Assembly: GCA_020848735.1 (NCBI GenBank)
Contig: JADLHO010000007.1
Span: 1 to 36,418, forward strand
DNA: 36,418 nucleotides
Reading direction: 5' to 3'
Source: Planctomycetota bacterium
GTDB lineage: Bacteria; Planctomycetota; UBA1135; UBA2386
The notes beneath the pieces are model-generated. The model worked only from the letters and a program-made list of their open reading frames with translations, was not told the DNA's origin and did no database searches. This document shows positions 25,258 to 32,872 of this stretch, piece after piece. Each line of letters opens with the position of its first letter. Position 1 is the stretch's first letter. Both the position numbers and the translations under genes were made by a program.

Positions 25258-25922
25258 TCGCCGCCGCGGATTCGATGACCCTGCTCGCCTCGCTTCGCGA
25301 GCAGGGCCTCGTGCTCTGGGAGCGCGCCGTCGGCATCTGGATCGCCGGCGGCTGGGGCATGCTCGCGATCGCGATCAATGCGCTCGTCCTGTTCGGCCTC
25401 GGCGTGCACGTCTGGCGGCGGCTGCGCGGCAAGGCGTTCCTCGCCGTGAAGGAGGACACGTGGCGACGCTGGGTCGACCACCCCTCGCTGCGCGAGGGAC
25501 CGATCGGCGAACTGCTGGACGAGGTCGGCGAGTGCCGCACGATCGACGAGAGCGCGGTGATCTTCCAGGGGTTGCGTGCCGCCGAGATCGCGCCGTTCGA
25601 GCGCGATCTTCGGGTGATGAAGGTCTGCGTCGGCGTGGCGCCGCTGCTCGGACTCTTCGGCACCGTCACGGGCATGCTCACGACCTTCGGCGCTCTCGCG
25701 TCGGGATCCGGCGGCGAGAAGACCATGAGCGCGATCGCGCGGGGCATCTCCGAGGCACTCATCACGACGGAGACCGGGCTGGTGGTGGCCCTTCCCGGAC
25801 TCTTCTTCCAGTACTCGCTCGCCCGACTCCTCGATCGCTACCGCGTCTTCCTGGCGCACGTCGAGACGGTCTGCACGCAGACGCTCCACCGGCGCCTGCA
25901 GCGGGAGACGGCGGCGGCATGA
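25254..25922 (+). CDS. exbB: ExbB-type proton channel subunit
   Basis: Inner-membrane channel protein of 222 residues, part of the motor that uses proton flow to energise TonB. Three membrane segments: about 27-50 (GGWGMLAIAINALVLFGLG), 126-146 (GVAPLLGLFGTVTGMLTTF) and 169-190 (LITTETGLVVALPGLF). The conserved polar residues Thr137/Thr139 and Thr171-Glu173 line up with the pore threonines and glutamate of ExbB/TolQ. It starts with GTG overlapping the TtpC stop by 4 bp (GTGA), implying coupled translation and matched amounts. It is a second ExbB-type protein distinct from the larger TtpC-like one. Confidence 0.94.
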   Translation: MIAAADSMTLLASLREQGLVLWERAVGIWIAGGWGMLAIAINALVLFGLGVHVWRRLRGKAFLAVKEDTWRRWVDHPSLREGPIGELLDEVGECRTIDESAVIFQGLRAAEIAPFERDLRVMKVCVGVAPLLGLFGTVTGMLTTFGALASGSGGEKTMSAIARGISEALITTETGLVVALPGLFFQYSLARLLDRYRVFLAHVETVCTQTLHRRLQRETAAA

Positions 25923-25980
25923 GCCGCGGCGCCTCCGCGATCACCAGGATTCCAGACAACCAGGCTCGGAGACCTTGACC

Positions 25981-26394
25981 ATGGGACGATTCCGCGAGGC
26001 GGCGATCGACGACAGCGGCGAAGGCGGCATCGACCTGTCGCCGATGATCGACTGCATCTTCATCCTGCTGATCTTCTTCATCGTGACGACCACGTTCGTG
26101 GAGGAGACCGGCGTCGAGGTCGACAAGACCCCGGCGGCGTCCTCCGTCCAGCTGGAGAAGACGAGCATCCTGCTCGCGCTCACGAGCTCGGGCGCCGTCG
26201 TCTATGGCGGGCGCGACATCGGCGTGGCCGGTGTGCAGCCGCTCGTGCGGCGGATGATCCAGAAGGAGGAGATCCCCGTGATCCTGCAGGTCGACAACGT
26301 CGTGCCGACGGAAATGCTGGTGCGCGTCATCGACGAGGCCAAGTTGGCCGGCGCCATCAAGGTCAGCATCGCCACCCGGCGTGCGGCAGGCTGA
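25981..26394 (+). CDS. exbD: ExbD-type biopolymer transport subunit
   Basis: Small inner-membrane protein of 137 residues with one membrane helix (about 21-42, PMIDCIFILLIFFIVTTTF) and a periplasmic domain. Asp24 matches the essential membrane aspartate of ExbD/TolR. The ATG at 25981 has GGAG at 25968-25971 (9-nt spacing); an upstream TTG at 25975 is less likely. The periplasmic domain ends with AIKVSIATR, as in family members. It works with ExbB to form the proton-driven motor. Confidence 0.94.
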   Translation: MGRFREAAIDDSGEGGIDLSPMIDCIFILLIFFIVTTTFVEETGVEVDKTPAASSVQLEKTSILLALTSSGAVVYGGRDIGVAGVQPLVRRMIQKEEIPVILQVDNVVPTEMLVRVIDEAKLAGAIKVSIATRRAAG

Positions 26395-26400
26395 GGCGCC

Positions 26401-27078
26401 ATGGACCGCACCCGCACCCGCTCGCCCCTGCGCTCGGCCATCGGCGTCGTCGTCGACGTGCTCGGCGGCCTGATGTTGGCGGCCGGCATGTTCCTCGTGC
26501 TGCCCATCCTGCAGATGGTCGGCGCGGGGCCGGAGGCCGATCTGTTGATCACCGAGGTCTCCACCGCGGAGGTCCCGCCGCCGCCGCCGCCCGTCGAGCA
26601 GGAACCCGAAGAAGAGGAGCCGGAGCCCGAGGAGGCTCCTCCGGAGCTGAACGAGAACTCGCAGCCCCTGGACCTCTCGCAGCTCGAGCTCGCACTCGGG
26701 CCGGCCCTCGGCGGCGACGGCTTCGGGGACGGGGAGCTTGCCGCGCGACTCGGCGCCATCGCCGGAGCGGCGTCGCAGCGGGTCAACGAGGATCTCTTCT
26801 CGCTCGCCGACCTCGACCAGAAGCCTCGCGTGCTCCACCAGCCAGGACCGCTGCTCACCGCGGAACTGAAGCGCCGCGCGCCGGGGACCTGCTACGTGCT
26901 CTTCGTGGTCGAGCAGGACGGTCGGGTCGCGAACCCCACCGTGCAGAGTTCGACGGATCCCGTCTTCGAGCGCCCGGCGATCGCGGCCGTCCGGCAATGG
27001 CGCTTCGAACCCGGCATGCGCGCCGGCAAGGCGGTGCGGTTCCGCATGCGCGTGCCGGTCACGTTCCCGCGCAGTTGA
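26401..27078 (+). CDS. tonB: TonB energy transducer
   Basis: Spans the periplasm to pass energy to the outer-membrane receptor. The product is 225 residues: cytoplasmic start, one membrane anchor (about 14-40), a short acidic proline-rich linker (PPPPPP at 59-64, then Glu/Pro repeats to 82), and a TonB C-terminal domain from about 140 to 223 with VVEQDGRVANPTVQSS and the conserved AAVRQWRFEPG. The linker lacks the Lys-Pro half seen in E. coli TonB and is short, as in TonB2-type proteins. The start lies 6 bp after the exbD stop with a GAGG overlapping that stop. It is almost certainly the partner of the receptor at 19872-22838. Confidence 0.93.
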   Translation: MDRTRTRSPLRSAIGVVVDVLGGLMLAAGMFLVLPILQMVGAGPEADLLITEVSTAEVPPPPPPVEQEPEEEEPEPEEAPPELNENSQPLDLSQLELALGPALGGDGFGDGELAARLGAIAGAASQRVNEDLFSLADLDQKPRVLHQPGPLLTAELKRRAPGTCYVLFVVEQDGRVANPTVQSSTDPVFERPAIAAVRQWRFEPGMRAGKAVRFRMRVPVTFPRS

Positions 27079-27122
27079 TCCACTGCCGCGCGCCCAGCCT
27101 CTTCCTCTCGCGTCCGATTCCC

Positions 27123-28688
27123 ATGTCGAAGTCCATCCTCAGCTCGCTCCTCGCGTCCGTCGTCGCGTGCGGTTGCGCCCTGCCCGCGCCGCACGGCGTG
27201 CCTGCCGTCCTCCAGATCGACGGCGATGCTCCCGCGGTGACGTCGCCGCAGAACCGTGAGCAGGACCCCGCGTCGCGCGGCGCGCCGGTCGAGGCCTCGG
27301 CGAAGCGCGGTGGCTCCCAAGAGAGGGATAAGCCGGAGAGGGATAAGCCGGAGCGGGAGAAGCCGGCGCGGGAGAAGTACGTCGATCCCCAGTCACCCAA
27401 GGCGATGCTCGAGATCTGGAACGACCCGAAGTTCCATAGGCGCTTCGCCGAGAGCTTCCTCGCGGAGTCCGAGATCGAGCCGCGGGCCACCGTGATCGAG
27501 GCCGAGGCGCTGCAGGAGGTGATGGAGCTCATCGGCGCGGATCGGATCGACGAGGCGATGGCGACGCTGCGCGAGCTGCGGGGCGAGGCCAACTCGGCGC
27601 TGTTCGACTACCAGCTCGCCAATCTGCATTTCCAGCGCGACGAGCTGTCGCAGGCGGCCGAGGCGTACCGCGTGGCCGTCGAGAAGTTCCCGAAGTTCCG
27701 CCGCGCGTGGAAGAACCTCGGCATCATCCAGGTGCGCGACTCGCGGTTCGTCGAGGCGATGGAGTCCTTCGGCCGCGTGATCGAACTGGGCGGCGGTGAC
27801 GCGGTGAGCTATGGCCTGCTGGGCTTCGCGTGCTCGAGCTCCGGCGACGACCTCGCGGCGGAGTCGGCGTACCGCATGGCGAACCTGCTCGATCCCGCGA
27901 CCCTGGATTGGCAGATGGGCCTGGCGCGGAGCTTCTTCCGCCAGAAGCGCTTCGCCGATGCCGCGGCGCTCTGCGGCGTCCTCATCGAGCGTCACCCCGA
28001 CCGCGCGGACCTCTGGCTGCTCCAGGGCAATGCCTATGTCGGCATGGAGCAGCCGCTGCTCGCCGCCAAGAACCTCGAGTTCGTCGACCGGCTCGGCAAG
28101 GCGACGCCCGACAGCCTCAATCTCCTCGGCGACATCTACGTCAGCCTCGAGCTCTTCGGACAGGCGACGGATTCCTACGTGCGCGCCATGGAGCGCGCGC
28201 CCGCGGTCGCGCCGCAACGGGCGCTCCGGGCCGCGCGGGTCCTCCTCGGCCGCGGCGCGCTCGACGATGCCCAACGCCTCGTCGAGCGGATCGCCGCGCT
28301 CTTCCCCGACCAGCTCGAGGGAACGGACCGGAAGGACCTGCTCAAGCTGCGGGCCCGGCTCGCCGTCGCGAGGGGTGCCGGTGAGGACGAGGCGAAGGTG
28401 CTCGAGGAGATCGTCGCGCTCGATCCGCTCGACGGCGAGGCGCTGCTGCTCCTCGGCCAGCACGCCCAGCGCGGCGGCGATCTGGAGCGCGCGGTGTTCT
28501 GGTACGAGCGCGCCGCGAGCCTGGAGGCCTTCGAGGCCGACGCCAAGGTGCGACACGGCCAGGTGCTCGTCGCGCGGGGCCGCTATGCAGACGCGCTGCC
28601 GCTCCTGCGCCGCGCGCAGGCGATCAAGCCGCGCGACAACGTGGCGGAGTACCTGGAGCAGGTCGAGCGCGTCGCGCAGACCCGCTGA
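27123..28688 (+). CDS. TPR-repeat lipoprotein, last gene of the TonB locus
   Basis: Lipoprotein of 521 residues; lipobox VVAC with Cys16. A hydrophilic linker holds tandem ERDKP-type pentapeptides (residues about 67-84). Residues about 125-515 are tetratricopeptide-like repeats (for example ALFDYQLANLHFQRDELSQA, AWKNLGIIQVRDSRFVEAMESFGRVIEL, ALLLLGQHAQRGGDLERAVFWYERA). A TPR protein closes the tonB2 cluster in Vibrio as well, so the position supports its membership. It probably acts as a periplasmic scaffold linking the motor complex to the receptor, although this is inferred from gene order. No Shine-Dalgarno sequence precedes the ATG. A strong hairpin follows the stop. Confidence 0.88.
   Translation: MSKSILSSLLASVVACGCALPAPHGVPAVLQIDGDAPAVTSPQNREQDPASRGAPVEASAKRGGSQERDKPERDKPEREKPAREKYVDPQSPKAMLEIWNDPKFHRRFAESFLAESEIEPRATVIEAEALQEVMELIGADRIDEAMATLRELRGEANSALFDYQLANLHFQRDELSQAAEAYRVAVEKFPKFRRAWKNLGIIQVRDSRFVEAMESFGRVIELGGGDAVSYGLLGFACSSSGDDLAAESAYRMANLLDPATLDWQMGLARSFFRQKRFADAAALCGVLIERHPDRADLWLLQGNAYVGMEQPLLAAKNLEFVDRLGKATPDSLNLLGDIYVSLELFGQATDSYVRAMERAPAVAPQRALRAARVLLGRGALDDAQRLVERIAALFPDQLEGTDRKDLLKLRARLAVARGAGEDEAKVLEEIVALDPLDGEALLLLGQHAQRGGDLERAVFWYERAASLEAFEADAKVRHGQVLVARGRYADALPLLRRAQAIKPRDNVAEYLEQVERVAQTR
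27321..27365 (+). repeat. 15-bp tandem repeat in the TPR lipoprotein gene
   Basis: GAGAGGGATAAGCCG occurs twice exactly (27321-27335, 27336-27350), followed by a diverged copy (27351-27365). Each encodes a five-residue E-R-(D/E)-K-P unit in the linker after the lipidated cysteine. The unusually AT-containing GAT AAG codons stand out from the surrounding GC-rich codon use. Confidence 0.85.
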
Positions 28689-28703
28689 GCGGGCGTCGAG
28701 CGA

Positions 28704-28730
28704 GCGCGCGGGTGCCGGGCACCCGCGCGC
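28704..28730. terminator. Bidirectional terminator-like hairpin ending the TonB locus
   Basis: Perfect 12-bp stem GCGCGCGGGTGC / GCACCCGCGCGC with a 3-nt loop, centred in the 50-bp gap between the convergent TPR lipoprotein and exported-protein genes. No T-tract, but it is the most stable short hairpin I see in the window. Confidence 0.6.
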
Positions 28731-28738
28731 CGCCGCGA

Positions 28739-30019
28739 TCAACGCAGCTCGAGGATCGCCACGTTGCTGATGAAGACCTCGGTGGTCGCGATGTTGAGCG
28801 CGACCGCTTCGGCGAGCAGGGTGCCGGTCGGCAGGCCGGCGGGCAGCGAGTAGCCGAGGCCGAACTCGCTGTTGGCCGGCGCGACGCCGAGCGAGAACGA
28901 CGGGGCCACGCAGAGGTTGCCCCAGCCGACCAGACCGGCAAAGCTCGGCGGCAGCGGCGTCGGGAGCATCGAGAAGCCGTAGTTGACGGCGCAGAACATC
29001 GTCGCGCTCGAGAGGCTGAGCGGGAAGAAGCCGAAGTGCGTCACGGTTCCACCCGTCGCGGCCGCGATGGAGCAGCTCGAGAGCGTGAAGTTCTCGATGA
29101 GCAGCGGGTCGCCGTAGCCGGCGACGGCGCGCGCGTAATACGCGTTGCCCTTGAGGATGCCCGGGTTCGCGTCCCACGACGTGCCGTCGTCGAACAGCGC
29201 ATACGCGGCCGTCGGCGCGGTGAGGTAGTGGGCCATCGCCTCACCGGGGAAGTAGTGCGCGTCGGAGCCGGTGTTGAGCGCGTAGACCGAGAAGTAGAGC
29301 CCGCGCGTGATGCCGATCGAGTCGTTCTGCGGCGTCGGCGAGTGGCAGAACTGGAAGCCGGGGACCTGCGTCTGCGGCGCGATCGCGGTGATCACGTTCG
29401 TCACGGCGCCGGTCGTGCGGTTGAGCTTGCCGGCGCTGATGCCGCCGCTCGCGGCCGCCCAGTACACGACGTCGTCGAGCGTGCCGTCGCGGTCGATGTC
29501 GAAGTGGCCGAGCTGCGGGTCGTAGTAGCCCGCGGTCGCGGGGAAGGAGCCGCCGAGCAGGCCGACCACGGTGAACGGGCCCGAAGGCGTCGCGCGAGTC
29601 GCGAGGATCGGACGGTTCGCACCGCCGGAGTTGGGGTTGCCCGTGCCGCAGTCGAGCACGGTGGCGAGGCCGTCCCAGCTCAGCGAGCACTGGAACTCGT
29701 CGGCGGTGCCGTTGAGCGCGTCGCAGTCCGTGGTGACCGTCGGCGCCGAGCCCGGCCCGGCCCAGGTGAAGGACAGGACGTCCCAGTCGGTCGCGCCGAT
29801 CTTCTTCACGGTCGCATGGCCGAGGTAGCCGGGGCCCGCGGGGTTCGGGATGAGGCAGACCTGGCTGACCTCGGTCACGTTGAAGTTGAGGTTGCCGAGG
29901 TCGGTGTTGCCGAGCGGCGTGCCGAAGACCGCCGGACCGCAGGGGTCGATCACGAGCTGGGCGGTGGAGGTGGCGGCGATCGCCGCGCACGCGAGTGCAG
30001 AGAACAGGGTCTTGTGCAT
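28739..30019 (-). CDS. Exported protein of unknown function
   Basis: I do not recognise a named family. The 426-residue product has a signal peptide (MHKTLFSALACAAIAATSTAQ). The mature part is rich in Gly, Thr, Asn and aromatics, with beta-type alternation and paired cysteines (CGP, CLIPNP, CDALN, CSLSW, CGTGN). FDIDRDGTLDDVVYW (about 175-190) resembles an FG-GAP or calcium-binding Asp-rich turn, a feature of beta-propeller surface proteins. The last ~100 residues may be a divergent form of the shared beta-rich terminal domain. AAGG lies about 6 nt before the ATG. It converges on the TonB locus and is probably regulated separately. Confidence 0.75.
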   Translation of the reverse strand: MHKTLFSALACAAIAATSTAQLVIDPCGPAVFGTPLGNTDLGNLNFNVTEVSQVCLIPNPAGPGYLGHATVKKIGATDWDVLSFTWAGPGSAPTVTTDCDALNGTADEFQCSLSWDGLATVLDCGTGNPNSGGANRPILATRATPSGPFTVVGLLGGSFPATAGYYDPQLGHFDIDRDGTLDDVVYWAAASGGISAGKLNRTTGAVTNVITAIAPQTQVPGFQFCHSPTPQNDSIGITRGLYFSVYALNTGSDAHYFPGEAMAHYLTAPTAAYALFDDGTSWDANPGILKGNAYYARAVAGYGDPLLIENFTLSSCSIAAATGGTVTHFGFFPLSLSSATMFCAVNYGFSMLPTPLPPSFAGLVGWGNLCVAPSFSLGVAPANSEFGLGYSLPAGLPTGTLLAEAVALNIATTEVFISNVAILELR

Positions 30020-30233
30020 GTTTCCCTTGTGGGATGAGGAACGAGTTCGCTGCCGGGCGCCGCGCGTGCAGGGAGCGCGGTCGACGACGCCGGGCCGGCG
30101 ATGGCCGCAATCTAGCGCGGGCTGGGGGGGCTGTGCGCCACGAGCTGGCCTCGGACGTCACGAGTTCGCGATGCGGAGCCGCGAACTCGGTGCGGCGCAT
30201 AGCGCATCCAAGCCCCGCACGTGACACCCGGTC
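30020..30233. promoter_or_regulatory. Gap between the hybrid kinase and an exported-protein gene
   Basis: This 214-bp region lies after the hybrid kinase stop and before the exported-protein start, both on the minus strand. It contains the hairpin at 30161-30189 and the AAGG ribosome-binding site (30028-30025). I find no coding frame with family resemblance and no clear -10/-35 pair. Confidence 0.4.
30161..30189 (-). terminator. Hairpin downstream of the hybrid histidine kinase
   Basis: Perfect 10-bp inverted repeat CGAGTTCGCG (30161-30170) / CGCGAACTCG (30180-30189) with a 9-nt loop, 45 nt past the kinase stop on the minus strand. No T-tract follows it. Confidence 0.45.
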
Positions 30234-32849
30234 TCAGGCCGAGCCGTGTGGGTCGAGCCAGCGCTCGACCGCGGCGAGCAGCTCGGGCGGCCGGAAGGGC
30301 TTCGCGAGGTAGTCGTCCATCCCCGCGGCCAGACTCGCATCGCGATCGCTGGCCATCGCACTCGCGGTGAGCGCGATGATCGGCAGGTGCCCGGTCGCGA
30401 GCGCTTCGCGCGCGCGGAACGCACGGGTCGCCGCGAAGCCGTCGACGTCCGGCATCTGGCAGTCCATGAGCACGAGGTCGAAGTGCGTGGCCTCGAGGGC
30501 GTCGAGCGCCTCGCGGCCGTTCGCGCGGACGAGGACGTCGAAGCCGGCCTTGACGAGGATCTCGCGTGCGACGCGCTGGTTCACCGCGTTGTCCTCGACG
30601 ACCAGGATGCGCGCCCGCGTCGGACGGGACGGGGGCGTCACCGGCTCGGGTTCGGAGTTCGGGACCTCGGCGGCTGCGGTCGCGGCCGGCGCCGCGGGCG
30701 GAGCGTGACGCCCGGCACGGAGCTCCGCGAGGCACGCGAGCAGGCGGCCATCGGTGACGGGCTTCGTGAGGCAGCACGCGATCCCGACGGCGCGCGCGGT
30801 CTCCGCGAGGTTCCGCCGATGCAGGGAGCTCAGCAGGATCATCGGCGTGCCTGCCACCAACGGATCGGAGCGGATCGCCGCGGCGAGTTCGACACCGTCC
30901 ATCCCGGGCATGCAGTGGTCGAGCACCGCGACGTCGAACGGCGCACCGGAGCGCACCGCGTCGCGCAGCCGCACGAGCGCGGTCGGGCCGTTCTCGGCGG
31001 TGACCGGACGCATGCCCCACGCCTTGGTCTTCAGCTCGAGGATGCGACGGTTCGTCGCGTTGTCGTCGACCACGAGCACGCGCAGTCCGGCGAGCACGGC
31101 CGTCGGCGTGGTGACGGCCGGCGCCGCATCGCCCGCGCGGGGGAAGCGGAGCGCGAAGCGGAAGGTGCTGCCGGCCCCGGGCTGACTGTGTGCCTCGATG
31201 ACGCCGCCCATCAGCTCGACGATGCGGCGGCAGATCGCGAGACCGAGGCCGGTGCCGCCGAAACGCCGCGTCGTCGAGCCGTCGCCCTGGCTGAAGGGCT
31301 GGAAGAGTCGCCCGAGGACCTCCTTGGTCATCCCGATGCCCGTGTCGCGCACCTCGAAGACGAGCGTGGCGCTGTCGCCCTGCAGCGCGTCGACGCGGGT
31401 CGTGACGATCACCTCACCGCTGGCCGTGAACTTGATCGCGTTCGCCACCAGGTTGAGCAGCACCTGCCGGAGTCGCAACGAGTCGCCGCGCAGCGCGGCC
31501 GGCACGTTGCCGTCGCAGTGCCCGACCAGCTCGAGGCCCTTCTTGTGCGCGCTCTCGGCGACGAGCTCGAGCACCGCGTCGAGGGTCTGGCGAGGATCGA
31601 ACTCCGCGTCCTCGATCGAGAGCTTGCCGGCCTCGATCTTCGAGAAGTCGAGGATGTCGTTGAGGATCGTCAGCAGGTTCTCGGCCGAGTGCTGGATGGC
31701 GCCGACGAACTCGCGTTGCTCGTGATCGAGCGCCGTGTCCATGAGCAACGAGCTCATGCCGATCACTCCGTTCATCGGCGTGCGGATCTCGTGGCTCATC
31801 GTCGCGAGGAACTCGCTCTTCACGCGGGCCGCCTCGAGCGCCGCCTCGCGCGCGCGCACCAGTTCGTCGATCCGATCGCCGACGATCACGATGCCGCCGA
31901 TCGCGCCGTCGGACCGCTGCCAGGGATGCATCGCCCAGCGGAGGTGCACGCGCGAGCGATCGGCGCGGTTGAACACGTCTTCCGGCCGGACGACGAGCTC
32001 TCCCTGCAGACAGCGCGCGAACGCGTCGTGCCACTGCGGTGGGGCGTCGGGGAAGGTCTCGGGAAGGGCGTGGCCGACCAGTTCGACGTCGCCGATCCCG
32101 AAGTCCGTGCGCCACCGGCGACTGCAGGTCACGTAGCGCAGCTCGGTGTCGAGCATCGCGATCGCCACGGGGGCGTTGGCGATGATGCTGCGCAGCTGCC
32201 GGTGCTCGCTGACCGCCTCGGCCAGCAGCTTGCGTTCGGTGGTGTCCCGGAACACGAGCACGGTGCCGACGACCGCGTCGCCGTCGAGGACCGGGGTCAA
32301 CGTGTAGGCGACCGGCAGGCGCGTGCCGTCCCGTCGGCGGAAGCTCGCATCGTCGTCGTGGTACGGCGCGGTGAGCGCGGCGGGCGCGGCCACGAGGTCG
32401 ACGAGCGATCGCCCCGGAGCGGCGCGTCCGCCGCGGACGTCGAGCAGCGGCGCGAGTTCGGTCCCCACCAGGTCCTGCGCGCTCCGATCGAGCGCATCGC
32501 AGGCGGCGCGATTCGCGAGGAGACAGCCGCCGCCGCGGTCGAACGCGATCAGGCCGTCGCCGAGCGAGCCCATGATCGCGGACAGGCGATCGCGCTCCGC
32601 CGCGAGCACCCGCTCCGAGCGCAGGAGCTCCGCGTTGAGCGCGCGCAGCTCGGCCGACGAGACCTCCATGGCGCGTTCGACCAGGTAGCGGTCCTCGTCG
32701 GACTCCGTGTAGGCGCGACCGATGCGCGTGAGCAGTTCCCGCCACGCCTCCGGCGACGTCGGCGGAGCATCGGGGGTGAGGCCGCAACGCCGGAGCTGGC
32801 GCTCGAGGAGGCGGTGCAGCGGCGCGCCGACGCTCGGTGGACTGGACAT
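30234..32849 (-). CDS. Hybrid sensor histidine kinase (PAS-PAS-HisKA-HATPase-REC-REC)
   Basis: Signal-transduction kinase of 871 residues with no membrane segment, so cytosolic. Domains: coiled-coil lead-in (60-90), PAS (about 84-208, ending VFRDTTER), a second PAS (about 215-330), HisKA with phosphorylated His353 in TMSHEIRTPMN, HATPase with Asn470, DTGIGM (502-507) and GGTGLGLAI (531-539), then two receiver domains with acceptors Asp644 (VLDHCMPGMDG) and Asp796 (LMDCQMPDVDG). There is no C-terminal HPt domain, so phosphate must pass to a separate HPt or response regulator; none is in the window. It follows the FIST gene by 23 bp on the same strand. FIST proteins are known input partners of such kinases, so FIST input is likely. 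Confidence 0.95.
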   Translation of the reverse strand: MSSPPSVGAPLHRLLERQLRRCGLTPDAPPTSPEAWRELLTRIGRAYTESDEDRYLVERAMEVSSAELRALNAELLRSERVLAAERDRLSAIMGSLGDGLIAFDRGGGCLLANRAACDALDRSAQDLVGTELAPLLDVRGGRAAPGRSLVDLVAAPAALTAPYHDDDASFRRRDGTRLPVAYTLTPVLDGDAVVGTVLVFRDTTERKLLAEAVSEHRQLRSIIANAPVAIAMLDTELRYVTCSRRWRTDFGIGDVELVGHALPETFPDAPPQWHDAFARCLQGELVVRPEDVFNRADRSRVHLRWAMHPWQRSDGAIGGIVIVGDRIDELVRAREAALEAARVKSEFLATMSHEIRTPMNGVIGMSSLLMDTALDHEQREFVGAIQHSAENLLTILNDILDFSKIEAGKLSIEDAEFDPRQTLDAVLELVAESAHKKGLELVGHCDGNVPAALRGDSLRLRQVLLNLVANAIKFTASGEVIVTTRVDALQGDSATLVFEVRDTGIGMTKEVLGRLFQPFSQGDGSTTRRFGGTGLGLAICRRIVELMGGVIEAHSQPGAGSTFRFALRFPRAGDAAPAVTTPTAVLAGLRVLVVDDNATNRRILELKTKAWGMRPVTAENGPTALVRLRDAVRSGAPFDVAVLDHCMPGMDGVELAAAIRSDPLVAGTPMILLSSLHRRNLAETARAVGIACCLTKPVTDGRLLACLAELRAGRHAPPAAPAATAAAEVPNSEPEPVTPPSRPTRARILVVEDNAVNQRVAREILVKAGFDVLVRANGREALDALEATHFDLVLMDCQMPDVDGFAATRAFRAREALATGHLPIIALTASAMASDRDASLAAGMDDYLAKPFRPPELLAAVERWLDPHGSA

Positions 32850-32872
32850 GGGCGGGCCTGGCGCGGATCCGG

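Noticed and set aside
25919..25978. Short frame of 19 codons starting on the exbB stop as ATGA
   Set aside because: The overlap looks tempting, but the peptide is short, has no family and exbD has its own Shine-Dalgarno sequence and start at 25981.
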